Source of the DNA: JAHFUA01 sp963808725
Lineage (GTDB): Bacteria > Acidobacteriota > Terriglobia > Terriglobales > Acidobacteriaceae
Direction: 5' to 3'
Length of the DNA: 64,000 nucleotides
Assembly (NCBI GenBank): GCA_963808725.1
Contig: CAWEGO010000002.1
Coordinates: 2,410,952 to 2,474,951 of the forward strand
Shown here: one piece after another, positions 8,973-17,788 of the stretch
Numbering within the stretch: position 1 is the first letter of the stretch
Layout: each line of letters opens with the position of its first letter
Translations under genes and position numbers: made by a program
Notes under the pieces: model-generated
The model's input: only the letters and a program-made list of their open reading frames with translations
What the model was told of the DNA's origin: nothing
Databases searched by the model: none

Positions 8973-8991
8973 CAGGATGACCCGCGCTTCT

Positions 8992-10389
8992 TTACAACGA
9001 TCGCAGGAAATTCAGAATATCCTGCTGATCCGACGGACTCAGGGCATTGAACTGCACGATCGATTGGTTAGCTTCTGAACCAGTGCTCTGGTGTTGTTGG
9101 ATGGCTTGCAAGAGGTCAGCGGTGCGGCCGTCGTGCAGGAAATAGGTACGCTGTCCAATCCCCCACAGCGGCGCAGTGCGGAACTGATTGCCATTCGCCG
9201 ACCCTTGCGAGACGCCGTCGGCTAGCCCGGATCCCATGTTGTGCAGCATCAGGTCGGAGAACAAATTGGCCTGCACCCTACTCAAAGCTGCTGGTGCGAA
9301 AGTGGAATGGCCAGTGGTCAGCGAGGGAGTGTGGCACAATGCGCACCCTACAGCGCTGAACTTGGCATTTCCGTTCTGTATGGACGCGGAGCAGGCAGTG
9401 CCGGTGCATGACGGAGTTGGCTGATCCAGGAAGCGCATGAAATCAGCAAACGCCGTGATGTCCGATAGCACCTGGGCATCATTTGTTGCGGCTGCCTTGC
9501 GGCCGAGGAAGTTGCTGGTGTCCTCAGGGGTCGTATTGAGCAGACACCCCGCGGGAATGGCCGGGCTGGTGAAGTTGCCGCGCTCATTGGGAAACAGTTC
9601 ATTGGTAACGCCCACTTCCACGTTGTAGGCTTCGCCGGCGAACATCAGCAGCGACTTGTTCTGCGCCTTCCAGCCGAAGCGAGTGATGCTGCCGTCGTTG
9701 CCACTGCGGTTGAAGGTGCCAACAATGCCAAAAGCCAGCTTTTGGGCGGCATTGGCGTTAGCATTTTTGACCAGCGTGTTTTCGTCGATGGTCTCAATCA
9801 GTCCGGCGCCAAACACCGGGGTGGGAGTACGGAAAATCACGTTGTTGGTGGCCAGGGCCTGAGCGAAATTAGGCTGGGGATAGACGCAGCCGGGAGCATC
9901 GCTGCGCCCCGCGATGGTGAAGAGATCGTGCACACCGCCATCCGGCCGGCTGGTGTCGGGAGTTCCATCGGCATTCAGTTTGTATTTGAAGCGAGCTTCC
10001 CGCACCGGGCCGTTGGCGTTAATGAAGCTGGGAACGGTGTTGGTAGCTCCTGCGGCGGTAGCCAAAGCCACCTGCGGGTTAGCGCCGATGTTGGGATAAG
10101 CGGTGGCGCTGGGACTGCTTCCGCCTTCAGCCGGCTGGGAGTGGCAGGTACCACAGAAATCGCCGTTAAAGGAGGGGCCCAGGCCGCTGGACACTGTATC
10201 GGGGCTATTGAATCTTTTCGCTCCATCATTAAAAAACCGAAGCTCGTTCGACGTTAAGCCTGCGACCGGGCTGCCGGCGCCGATAGGAGCACCGCGCGGC
10301 CCTGGATCCTGCTGGCCGCAAAGGGTTGCCGTGAGGAGCACGAGTACACTAGCGCACATGCATGGTGTAGCTACCTTGTGGGACTTCAT
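8992..10389 (-). CDS. Di-haem oxidoreductase (DUF1111, cytochrome c peroxidase-like)
   Basis: 465 residues when started at the ATG complementary to 10387-10389, which has AAGGAGTGA ten bases upstream; an earlier in-frame start at 10428 is less likely. A signal peptide (about residues 1-25, CMCASVLVLLTATLCGQQ) sends it to the periplasm. Two c-type haem motifs are visible: CGTCH near residue 79 and CALCH in the last third. ELRFFNDGAKRFNSPDTV near residue 47 and QRTYFLHDGRTADLLQAI near the C-terminus are typical of the DUF1111 group, described as putative peroxidases. Electron partner and substrate are unknown. The gene stands alone. Confidence 0.87.
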   Translation of the reverse strand: MKSHKVATPCMCASVLVLLTATLCGQQDPGPRGAPIGAGSPVAGLTSNELRFFNDGAKRFNSPDTVSSGLGPSFNGDFCGTCHSQPAEGGSSPSATAYPNIGANPQVALATAAGATNTVPSFINANGPVREARFKYKLNADGTPDTSRPDGGVHDLFTIAGRSDAPGCVYPQPNFAQALATNNVIFRTPTPVFGAGLIETIDENTLVKNANANAAQKLAFGIVGTFNRSGNDGSITRFGWKAQNKSLLMFAGEAYNVEVGVTNELFPNERGNFTSPAIPAGCLLNTTPEDTSNFLGRKAAATNDAQVLSDITAFADFMRFLDQPTPSCTGTACSASIQNGNAKFSAVGCALCHTPSLTTGHSTFAPAALSRVQANLFSDLMLHNMGSGLADGVSQGSANGNQFRTAPLWGIGQRTYFLHDGRTADLLQAIQQHQSTGSEANQSIVQFNALSPSDQQDILNFLRSL

Positions 10390-10670
10390 TGTTCCGTCAC
10401 TCCTTGTTGGGGCTGACGTGCCCCCCACATCGCTTGAGTTAGGACAAAGCGGCGCTTACCTGCTGCGAACGAGGTGGCAAGGTTTTCATCGGCGCGAGAG
10501 CTGAGTTGCCTCGTGGAATGGACTAGGGTGAGCCTGAATCGCGGAACCGTGCAGATTCCCGAAGTCCAGTGGTGGCGCGCACAGGACACGGGCTAAGAAC
10601 GGTCGAAGGGGCAATGGACTAGACATCGGCCAAGAGGACATCACATTGAGTGGCGCTCGGCCGCACGTGG
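10390..10670. other. Gene-free spacer
   Basis: About 280 bases upstream of the DUF1111 gene. Only short antisense or shadow frames are seen; no recognisable RNA, repeat or strong promoter was found. Confidence 0.5.
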
Positions 10671-11018
10671 TTACGGCCGATTCTGAGTAGACGCGGAACT
10701 CCATGCTTTAACCGCAGCCACGGCGCGAGGCTCGCGGGCGACATAGCGACGGATCATCTCCGGGCCGATGTTCAGCGACTCGCCGCGGCCCTTGCTGCTG
10801 CCGTACTGTCTGGGATCCCGCGGGGTGCAGCGCGTGAACAAGCGGAAGGCGCGTCCGCGGTTGATGAACCGTCCCTGCCCGGAACGCTCCAACTCTTTGG
10901 CCACCGCCAGGCTGATGTATTCGTCGGGATCGTCGGCTGAATCCTGGCCCTGGTAATAGGCGCCCAGGATCACATCGCTTTTGGACACACTCCGGCCCTC
11001 CCTCTGGTGCAAACCCAT
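10671..11018 (-). CDS. Small conserved-looking hypothetical protein
   Basis: About 116 residues from the ATG complementary to 11016-11018 (MGLHQREGRSVSKSDVIL). The frame continues upstream to 11069 without a better start. Soluble, no signal peptide or membrane segment; rich in Arg and charged residues, with AYYQGQDSADDPDEYISLAVAK split across residues 21-42 and a second acidic-basic helix near ERSGQGRFINRG. I do not recognise the family. Its start codon lies directly downstream of two 52-base tandem repeats with dyad symmetry (11022-11131), which suggests regulated expression. Function unknown. Confidence 0.5.
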   Translation of the reverse strand: MGLHQREGRSVSKSDVILGAYYQGQDSADDPDEYISLAVAKELERSGQGRFINRGRAFRLFTRCTPRDPRQYGSSKGRGESLNIGPEMIRRYVAREPRAVAAVKAWSSASTQNRP

Positions 11019-11021
11019 TTT

Positions 11022-11131
11022 CCCGAGTTGCTGTGGGACGTGCCTTGTGGATTGCGCAAACAATCGCACAGGCCCACTACCCGAGGCGCGGTGGGAGCTG
11101 CCTTGTGGATTGCGCCGACAATCGCACAGGC
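11022..11131. repeat. Tandem 52-base repeats upstream of the small hypothetical gene
   Basis: Copies at 11022-11073 and 11080-11131, period 58. Shared blocks are CCCGAG, then TGCCTTGTGGATTGCGC, two variable bases, then ACAATCGCACAGGC. Each holds an imperfect dyad TGTGGATTG...CAATCGCACA, and TTGTGGAT in copy 2 pairs with ATCCACAA just beyond it. On the minus strand they end just before the start codon of the gene at 10671-11018. Confidence 0.75.
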
Positions 11132-11214
11132 TTCATCCACAATGCAAGAAAATTTACAATTTGAATGCAACGTCGCGCGCAGCCCGAATGGGCACGCTAC
11201 AAATGCAGGAATTT

Positions 11215-13101
11215 TCAGGTGCGGGTGAAGCGGGTGGGAAGCAGACGAGCCGAGTTGAGGATGAAGGTCATCTCCGAGGACACGTGGATGAAAGCGGCCA
11301 GCAGCGGATTGAGCAGGCCCACGGCAGCCAGCCCCACGCCGATGGTGTCCACAATCAAGGTGCCGTAGAAGTTCTGCATAATGATGGAGCGGCAATGCCG
11401 CGCGATCCGGACCGTGGTGACCAGGCGCGAAAGATCGTTGCCGATCAGCACCACGTTGGCGCTCTCCCGTGCGACGTCGGTGCCTGAGCCCATGGCGACT
11501 CCTACCGCCGCCTGGGCCAGTGCCGGGGCATCGTTGATCCCGTCTCCCACCATGGCCACGGTCTGGCCTTGCCGGACCAACTCCTGAACATGTTGCGCCT
11601 TCTGCTGTGGGAGCAATTCCGAGAGGACGTGGTTCACGTTCAAGGCTTTCCCCACGTCGTCGGCCACCGTGCTGCTGTCACCGGTCAGGAGCGTGGTTGT
11701 GATGCCCATGGCATGGAGCGAACGGACGGCCTGCACGGCTTCCTGGCGCAACCGATCGGCGACCACGATGGAGCCGGCCAGCCTTCCGCCGCTGGCGACG
11801 AATGTTTCCGAAGAGCCGTTGTTGCCGGAGCTGGGGTCCGGCAGGCCGCGAGCCTTGAGCAGGGAGCGATTGCCGACTACGATCTCGCTGCCATTCAGGC
11901 CGGCAATCACGCCATGGCCCGGTTCATAGGTGAAGGCTTGGGGCGAAGCGATGGATAAGGACTGCGCCCGCGCGCGCCGCACGATGGCCTTGCCCACAGG
12001 GTGTTCAGAGTGCAGTTCGGCGGTCGCCGCCGTCTTCAGCACCGCCAGGGCGGACCACCCGTCGGCCGGCTTGATCTCCACCACCTCGGGCTCTCCATAG
12101 GTCACGGTTCCGGTCTTGTCGAGGAGTACGGTGTTTACGGTGGCAAGCTTCTCCAGGTAGATCCCGCCCTTGATGATGGCGCCTTGCTGAGCGGCCCTGC
12201 CGATGGCCCCCAGGATGGCAAGCGGGGTGCCGGCCGCGATGCCGCAGGCGCCCGCAACGATCACCACGGAGATGGTCGAGCGCACGTTATGGGTGATGAT
12301 GAAAGTCAGCAGCGCCGCACCCAGCGCGAAGTACACCAGGTAGCCGGCGAGCCGGTCGGCGGTCTTTTGTATGGGTGCGCGGGAGCGCTCGGCTTCTTCT
12401 ACTGCTTCAATGATCTTGCCGAAGCTGGAATCGCGGCCCAATTTCTCCACCTTCACCTGCAATGCGCCGGACTGGTTGACGGTTCCGGCGTACACGATTT
12501 TGCCCGCAGACTTTTCGGCGGGCATGGATTCGCCGGTGATGGTGGACTCGTCGACGAAGGAGTTGCCGGCGACCACGGCGCCATCCGCCGGCACGCGCTC
12601 ACCCGGGCGCACCAGAACGATGTCGCCGGGATGGACCGCGGAAATCGGCACCTGCGTAGTGTTCGATTCCGAGATGAGAGTGGCGTTCTGCGGCAGCAGG
12701 TCGAGCAGATCAGCGATGGCAGTTCGCCCGCGGCTCACGGTCAGCCCTTCCAGGACCTCGGCCACCAGAACGAAAAGCGTGATGATTAGCGCGGTGAAAA
12801 ACTCTCTGGCCAGAAGCGCTGCCAGCAGTGCGATGGTCATGGAGAGTTCCATGGTCATGCGGCGCTCAAAGATGTTTTCGACCGCTTCTTTGAAAATTGG
12901 GTAGCCGCCGATGGCGGTGGCGGCGATGCCGATTACGCTCCAGTGAGGGAAGGGCTGCCAAAGCCGGAACCACACCGCACCGGCCGCTGCAGCGACGAAT
13001 GCGATGCGAAGCAGATCCCGGAGTTCCACGGCGTGTCCCGGCGCGTGCTCGGTGGAGCAGCATTCGTGCGAGGAAGCCGCGACGGGAGCGGAGGAAGACA
13101 T
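11215..13101 (-). CDS. P1B-type heavy-metal ATPase with unusual membrane metal motif
   Basis: 628 residues. Predicted to pump a metal ion out across the inner membrane using ATP. Visible catalytic motifs: TGES actuator loop, DKTGT phosphorylation site, SEHPVG (the His-Pro site of P1B pumps) and GDGIND hinge. Several hydrophobic segments flank them. No N-terminal HMA domain; instead a short HECCSTEH stretch near residue 12. Where P1B pumps usually have CPC, CPH or SPC, this one reads VAGACGIAAGTPLAILG: a Cys, but no Pro beside it. The metal cannot be read off, but the RcnR-like regulator just upstream points to nickel, cobalt or a similar divalent ion. Start follows a promoter containing a GGGGTAT site. 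Confidence 0.9.
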   Translation of the reverse strand: MSSSAPVAASSHECCSTEHAPGHAVELRDLLRIAFVAAAAGAVWFRLWQPFPHWSVIGIAATAIGGYPIFKEAVENIFERRMTMELSMTIALLAALLAREFFTALIITLFVLVAEVLEGLTVSRGRTAIADLLDLLPQNATLISESNTTQVPISAVHPGDIVLVRPGERVPADGAVVAGNSFVDESTITGESMPAEKSAGKIVYAGTVNQSGALQVKVEKLGRDSSFGKIIEAVEEAERSRAPIQKTADRLAGYLVYFALGAALLTFIITHNVRSTISVVIVAGACGIAAGTPLAILGAIGRAAQQGAIIKGGIYLEKLATVNTVLLDKTGTVTYGEPEVVEIKPADGWSALAVLKTAATAELHSEHPVGKAIVRRARAQSLSIASPQAFTYEPGHGVIAGLNGSEIVVGNRSLLKARGLPDPSSGNNGSSETFVASGGRLAGSIVVADRLRQEAVQAVRSLHAMGITTTLLTGDSSTVADDVGKALNVNHVLSELLPQQKAQHVQELVRQGQTVAMVGDGINDAPALAQAAVGVAMGSGTDVARESANVVLIGNDLSRLVTTVRIARHCRSIIMQNFYGTLIVDTIGVGLAAVGLLNPLLAAFIHVSSEMTFILNSARLLPTRFTRT

Positions 13102-13110
13102 GGAGCGAAT

Positions 13111-13140
13111 TATATACTATACAGGGGTATGGTATTGTCA
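13111..13140 (-). promoter_or_regulatory. Promoter and probable metal-regulator site for the ATPase gene
   Basis: In the 66-base gap before the ATPase gene the minus strand reads CTGACA, then ATACCATACCCC, then AT-rich TATAGTATATAAT. The plus-strand GGGGTAT at 13124-13130 falls in the spacer between these -35- and -10-like boxes. The same heptamer recurs twice upstream of the regulator gene. Confidence 0.5.
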
Positions 13141-13167
13141 GGCACCCTGGGCCTCGCCCAGCCCGTC

Positions 13168-13437
13168 TCACTTCAGGTAGCTGCGCAGGACCTCGACCAG
13201 TTCTTCCGCTTCCGCCCCGGCCTTAGGCCCGGCCCCGGCGGCGATGTGGCAGCGGATGTGGTCGTCCAGCACTTCAATCATCAGACCGTTGACGGCGCCA
13301 CGAGCGGCGGCGATGAGCTGCAGGATGTCGGCGCAGGGACGCTCGGCGTTCAAGGCGCGCTCCACGGCCTCGATCTGCCCGCGGACCCGGCGAACCCGCT
13401 TCATCAACTTGTCTTTGCCGCGCAGGGTGTGGGACAT
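13168..13437 (-). CDS. RcnR/CsoR/FrmR-family metal-sensing repressor
   Basis: 89 residues, all-helical DUF156 repressor that binds DNA in the metal-free state and lets go on binding metal. It starts MSHTLRGKDKL, like E. coli RcnR, and has RVRGQIEAVERAL and AARGAVNGLM typical of the family. The ligand positions can be counted: His3, Cys35, His60 and His64, the set known for RcnR (nickel/cobalt), whereas copper CsoR uses C-H-C and FrmR has Glu at position 64. An extra Cys63 is present. It is followed by the ATPase gene in the same direction after 66 bases and is divergent from a small secreted protein and TonB receptor. Confidence 0.9.
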   Translation of the reverse strand: MSHTLRGKDKLMKRVRRVRGQIEAVERALNAERPCADILQLIAAARGAVNGLMIEVLDDHIRCHIAAGAGPKAGAEAEELVEVLRSYLK

Positions 13438-13449
13438 GTTGCCTCAATA

Positions 13450-13491
13450 TACTGCACCGGGGTATATTACAGAACCTTGTAATGGGGTATG
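13450..13491. promoter_or_regulatory. Two GGGGTAT sites in the divergent control region
   Basis: GGGGTAT at 13459-13465 and again at 13484-13490, the second overlapping the start codon of the plus-strand gene at 13489. Each is preceded by an A/T-rich run (ATACTGCACC and TTGTAAT). With the copy at 13124-13130 this makes three. Family members are known to bind G/C-tract operators flanked by A/T, so these are candidate repressor sites. Confidence 0.5.
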
Positions 13492-13785
13492 CGTTCGGTC
13501 GCTAAAATAGCGGCGTGGCTGTGTCTGCTGCTGACCTTGTGGTCAGCGGTGGCGGTGGTGACGCACCACCATGCCAACGGCGCGGAGTCGGTGACGTGTC
13601 CAGTCTGCGTGGCCGCACGAGCCGTCGCGGCAACCGTCACTCCGGGCGCGCTGAAACCAGTTTTTATTCAACTCTCCACGGTGCGGGTGCAGCCAAGCCC
13701 CGCCAAGCATCGCCTTCCGGTTTTCGCTTTCAGCGGGCGAGCGCCTCCTGCCGATCTGGGTCCGACAACTGAGTCCGTTCCTTAA
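13489..13785 (+). CDS. Small secreted His/Cys protein in metal locus
   Basis: 98 residues. Signal peptide or membrane anchor at residues 5-23 (VAKIAAWLCLLLTLWSAVAVV), then THHHANGAESVTCPVC: three consecutive His and a CxxC pair, a plausible metal-binding patch. The C-terminal half is low in features. It starts in the control region shared with the RcnR-like regulator and lies 36 bases before the TonB receptor gene, so probably the first gene of a metal-controlled operon. Similar small proteins with HHH and CxxC are, from memory, often found next to transporters; function unproven. Confidence 0.65.
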   Translation: MRSVAKIAAWLCLLLTLWSAVAVVTHHHANGAESVTCPVCVAARAVAATVTPGALKPVFIQLSTVRVQPSPAKHRLPVFAFSGRAPPADLGPTTESVP

Positions 13786-13821
13786 CCCTGATTCTGCCTT
13801 TTTCACAGGAGGAGGCTCGAC

Positions 13822-16563
13822 ATGCATTCTTGCAAGCGGCAGTCCCTGTTTTTGGCTGTGGTGTTGGCGGTCGCTCTGTTGCCGGCACCGGTGGGCGCGC
13901 AATCCACTGGAACTTCGGGTTCGATCAACGGCACGGTGGCAGATCCTTCGAAAGCCGTAGTCCCGAACGCAATCGTAGAGATACGCAATCCGGTCAGCGG
14001 CTTTGAGCGCTCGACGACGACAGATAGCTCGGGAAAATTCAGTATCCCCAACGTTCCGTTCAATCCCTACCACTTGACCGTAACCGTGACGGGGTTCGCT
14101 CCTTACGTTCAGGACATCGACGTTCGGTCGGTTGTTCCCGTAAACCTCAGCGTCAGCCTGGCGGTAAAGGGCACGTCCACAGAGGTCACGGTCGAAGCTG
14201 CTGCGGAAGACCTGCTCGAGAACACTTCCAGCTTTCACACCGACGTGGATCGCGGCTTGTTCGACAAGCTTCCTCTCGAGAGTGCGTCGTCGTCAGTCAG
14301 TTCGCTGGTCACGCTGGCGACGCCGGGAATCGCCGCGGATTCCAATGGCTTGTTCCACGGAATCGGGGATCACGCGGAGAACTCATTTGTGGTCGATGGT
14401 CAGCCCATCACCGACCAGCAGAGCAAAGTCTTTTCCAACCAGATCCCGCTCGATTCGGTGGAGTCGATGGAGGTCTTCGCTGGCGCACCCCCGGCCGAGT
14501 ACGGCGACAAGACTAGCGTGGTGATCAACGTTACCACCCGCTCGGGGCAGGGCCTGACCACGCCCAAGGGCAGCGTTACCGCTTCCTACGGCAACTTTGG
14601 CACGTCCAACGCCGGTTTCACTCTCGGTTACGGAGGCCAGAATTGGGGAAACTTTATCTCCGCGAACGGGCTCAATAGCGGACGATTCCTCGATCCGCCA
14701 GAGTACGTCGTGATGCACGACAAAGGCAACGAAGAGAATGTGTTCGACCGTGTGGACTACAAGCTCTCCGATAAGGATTCCATTCACCTGAATTTAGGAT
14801 TCACGCGTTCCTGGTTCCAGACCCCGAATTCGTTCGACGCCCAGTATGCGTCGCCGTGGAACGGCGCGGTTGTCGACAACGGGGGGCTTGATCCGAATGG
14901 GAATGTCGTTGGTCCTACGGACCAACGTTCTCAGATTAAGACGTTCAACATCGCGCCCTCATGGACCCGACTCCTCAGCAACAGCGCGGTGTTCACTCTG
15001 GGTGCTTACGTGCGCCGAGATGAATTCAATTACTATCCCAGCGCCAATCCATTCGCCGATCTAGGGCCAACCAATCTTCAAACGGAAACGGTGAGCCAAT
15101 ACCGCACTCTCACCAACGCTGGGCTGCGCTCAGACATCTCGTACGTGAAGGGGATTCACAATCTCAAAGCAGGTGCCGTCTATGAGCAGACGTTCCTGAA
15201 TGAGAACGACACCATTGGGATCGTCGATCCGACATTCCTCTCGTCGTTCGGTTGTCCGGATGCCAGCCTTCCCCAGTGCGCGACCCTGCTTCCCTACGAT
15301 CTGACGCAGGGCGGGGGACTGTACACGTTTCACGGCCGCACCGACGTGAAGGAACTCGCGCTTTACGTTCAGGACACGATCACCAAGGGCAGGTGGTCCT
15401 TCAATCTGGGAATTCGCGGTGACATGTATAACGGGTTAACCACAACGAAGCAGCCCGAGCCTCGTCTGGGCATCGCCTACAACATCAAGTCCACCAACAC
15501 CGTGCTTCGGGTCTCCTATGCGCGGATTATCGAGACTCCTTTCAATGAAAATCTGGTGCTGTCCAGCCTGGGGTGCCAGAATTCGGTGATAGGCGCGCTC
15601 TTCTTCGTCGCTGGGGAGGGCTGCGGGTCCGGCAATACTCCGCCGGCGCAGTCCAGCACCCCTACGCCGCTGGGTCCCGGCTGGCGTAACGAATTCCACG
15701 CCGGTTTGGAACAAGCGTTTGGGAAATATCTGGTCTTCTCGGGCGAGTACATTTGGAAGTACACGCACCACGGCTTTGACTTCAGCGTGCTTGGTGACAC
15801 GCCGATTACATTCCCCGTGGAATGGGACAGGTCCAAGATTCCGGGCGTCGCCGGTCGCGTGAGCGTGCCGAACTTTCACGGGCTTACGGCGTTCGTGGTC
15901 TTTTCGAGCGTTGCGGCGCGGTTCTTCACCCCGCAGGTCGCCGGAGTCGGCGCCGTGCCCTCGGCTCCCTCAGGGGTTTTCCGTATCGACCATGACGAGA
16001 AATTCAACCAGACGACGCACTTGCAATACCAGCCCTGGAAGCGCGGCCCCTGGCTTGGCTTCAACTGGCGTTACGACAGCGGACTGGTTGCGGGCGCGGT
16101 GCCGTGTTACGGAATCAGCGCGTCCAATACCTGTCCCCAGTCCACTATGCTTGGCGGCCTGCCGGCCATCGATTTGAGTGGCCTGACCGCCGATCAGGAA
16201 TTCCAGGCAGGTCTTTACTGCGGCTCCTTCCGCCCCGCACCGCCGAGCCCAACCAACCCGGCAGGGACACCCTTGCCGACTCCGTGCCTGGCCTCGCAGT
16301 TCGGGTCCACTTTGGTACAGGTGCCAGCGCCAGGAACGGAGAACGACGATCACAACCCGCCACGTATCGATCCCAAGAACCTCTTTGACATTGCCCTTGG
16401 GCACGACAACATTTTCCATGGCGAAAAGTACAAGTGGAGCGCCCAGCTCACGGTCATCAATCTGACCAACAAAACTGCGCTCTACAACTTCCTTTCCACT
16501 TTCAGCGGTACCCACTACGTCACGCCGCGCGCCATTACCGCCCAGATAGGGTTCCACTTCTAG
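13822..16563 (+). CDS. TonB-dependent receptor, Oar-like, with carboxypeptidase-regulatory N-domain
   Basis: 913-residue outer-membrane protein. Signal peptide 1-27 (ending VGAQS); then a carboxypeptidase-regulatory-like fold at about 33-118 (GSINGTVADPSKAVVPNA, FSIPNVPFNPYHLTVTVTGF); then a plug domain at about 140-240 with SFVVDGQPITDQQ and VESMEVFAGAPPAEYGD; the remainder is beta-barrel with alternating aromatic strands, ending in QIGFHF with the terminal Phe typical of outer-membrane barrels. GGAGG lies 8 bases upstream of the start. Such receptors take up large or scarce solutes with TonB energy. Its place next to the RcnR-like regulator suggests a metal or metallophore, which is inference only. 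Confidence 0.92.
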   Translation: MHSCKRQSLFLAVVLAVALLPAPVGAQSTGTSGSINGTVADPSKAVVPNAIVEIRNPVSGFERSTTTDSSGKFSIPNVPFNPYHLTVTVTGFAPYVQDIDVRSVVPVNLSVSLAVKGTSTEVTVEAAAEDLLENTSSFHTDVDRGLFDKLPLESASSSVSSLVTLATPGIAADSNGLFHGIGDHAENSFVVDGQPITDQQSKVFSNQIPLDSVESMEVFAGAPPAEYGDKTSVVINVTTRSGQGLTTPKGSVTASYGNFGTSNAGFTLGYGGQNWGNFISANGLNSGRFLDPPEYVVMHDKGNEENVFDRVDYKLSDKDSIHLNLGFTRSWFQTPNSFDAQYASPWNGAVVDNGGLDPNGNVVGPTDQRSQIKTFNIAPSWTRLLSNSAVFTLGAYVRRDEFNYYPSANPFADLGPTNLQTETVSQYRTLTNAGLRSDISYVKGIHNLKAGAVYEQTFLNENDTIGIVDPTFLSSFGCPDASLPQCATLLPYDLTQGGGLYTFHGRTDVKELALYVQDTITKGRWSFNLGIRGDMYNGLTTTKQPEPRLGIAYNIKSTNTVLRVSYARIIETPFNENLVLSSLGCQNSVIGALFFVAGEGCGSGNTPPAQSSTPTPLGPGWRNEFHAGLEQAFGKYLVFSGEYIWKYTHHGFDFSVLGDTPITFPVEWDRSKIPGVAGRVSVPNFHGLTAFVVFSSVAARFFTPQVAGVGAVPSAPSGVFRIDHDEKFNQTTHLQYQPWKRGPWLGFNWRYDSGLVAGAVPCYGISASNTCPQSTMLGGLPAIDLSGLTADQEFQAGLYCGSFRPAPPSPTNPAGTPLPTPCLASQFGSTLVQVPAPGTENDDHNPPRIDPKNLFDIALGHDNIFHGEKYKWSAQLTVINLTNKTALYNFLSTFSGTHYVTPRAITAQIGFHF

Positions 16564-16586
16564 CGATTCCCTTAGGCCTGGCCCTG

Positions 16587-16614
16587 GTAGAGACGCAGCA
16601 TGCTGCGTCTCTAC
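16587..16614. repeat. 28-base palindrome (GTAGAGACGCAGC family)
   Basis: GTAGAGACGCAGCA and its exact complement TGCTGCGTCTCTAC, perfect over 28 bases, between the TonB receptor and hydrolase genes. Similar to 8946-8972 and 60402-60430. It could terminate the receptor transcript. Confidence 0.8.
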
Positions 16615-16641
16615 CGGGCGCGGGTGTATGATGCCGCCGCG

Positions 16642-17601
16642 ATGGGCCGCAATATCTTACTAGTCTGGGTGATGTGCCTGGCTGCGGCGCTGGCCGCGCA
16701 GGAGCCGCCGCGAGCAGCGTATGCCGTCGAGTTTTTCCACGTACAGATCGAGCGGCAGGATCTGCGGATGGCATACCGTGACGTTAAGCCCACCGCGGCG
16801 GCCAACGCCAGAACCGTCCTGCTGTTGCACGGCAAGAACTTCTCCGGGTTTTACTGGGAGCGCGTGATCGGATTGCTGGCTTCCCGCGGCTTCCGCGTAG
16901 TGGCGCCGGACCAGATTGGTTTTGGTCTCTCCTCGCGGCCGAACATCCATTACAGCCTTCACCAGATGGCGGCGAACACCAAGGCGCTGCTCGATCGACT
17001 GGGCATCGCCCGTGTCGTGGTCGTCGGCCACTCCATGGGCGGAATGCTGGCGACGCGGTTCACGCTGTTGTATCCCGGCATGGTGGACAAGCTGGTGCTG
17101 GAGGATCCCATCGGCCTGGAGGATTACCGCACTTTCGTTCCCTATGCCTCGATCGAGGAACTCTATGAGAACGAGCTGCACGCCACCTACGAAAGTTTTT
17201 TGAAATATCAAAAAGGCTACTACACCAGTTGGAAGCCAGAGTACGAAGCCTATGTGCGGGACCAGGCCTGGGTGCTGGGGACGGGCGAGTATCCACGCGA
17301 CGCGCTGGCCTCGGCATTGACCTACGAGATGGCCTACCAACAGCCGGTGTGCTATGAGTTCTCGCGGATCGAGAGGCCGACCTTGCTCATCATCGGCCAC
17401 GAGGATCGCACCGTGGTGGGTAAGGCGCGGCTTTCGCCAGAGATGAAGGCGATTGCCGGTGACTATCCCAAGCTGGGCAAGAAGACACAGGAACTGATCC
17501 CGGGATCGAAGCTGGTCGAGATCGAGGGTGCCGGGCACATTCCTCACATCGAGAGACCGCAGGCGTTCGACCAGGCGCTGCTGGCATTCCTTGCCGAGTG
17601 A
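16642..17601 (+). CDS. Secreted alpha/beta-hydrolase
   Basis: 319 residues from ATG 16642; earlier in-frame starts lie inside the palindromic repeat and are unlikely. Signal peptide about 1-20 (LLVWVMCLAAALAAQ), so exported. Fold markers: oxyanion-loop LLLHGKNFSGFYW, nucleophile elbow GHSMGG with Ser131, acid near GHEDRT and catalytic His in GAGHIPHIE. The whole triad is therefore visible. Family members are esterases, epoxide or C-C bond hydrolases; the substrate cannot be assigned. A LLRLYRAR-type tail upstream is read only from the repeat. Following gene is 188 bases downstream. Confidence 0.88.
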   Translation: MGRNILLVWVMCLAAALAAQEPPRAAYAVEFFHVQIERQDLRMAYRDVKPTAAANARTVLLLHGKNFSGFYWERVIGLLASRGFRVVAPDQIGFGLSSRPNIHYSLHQMAANTKALLDRLGIARVVVVGHSMGGMLATRFTLLYPGMVDKLVLEDPIGLEDYRTFVPYASIEELYENELHATYESFLKYQKGYYTSWKPEYEAYVRDQAWVLGTGEYPRDALASALTYEMAYQQPVCYEFSRIERPTLLIIGHEDRTVVGKARLSPEMKAIAGDYPKLGKKTQELIPGSKLVEIEGAGHIPHIERPQAFDQALLAFLAE

Positions 17602-17788
17602 GCCCTGCCCGGAAACCCGTGCCCAGCAGGCGTTTACAAGATCGTACTTAACCAACCTGGAGCTCTTGACAGCCCTTCGCGCCGGAACATAGACTCCGCG
17701 CGCTTTTTTGGGGATCAGCCAGGCGGACCTATCCTTGCCCGCAGGATCACGCTTCCCGGCGCGCTGGGTTATATTGTCTTGTACCCCG

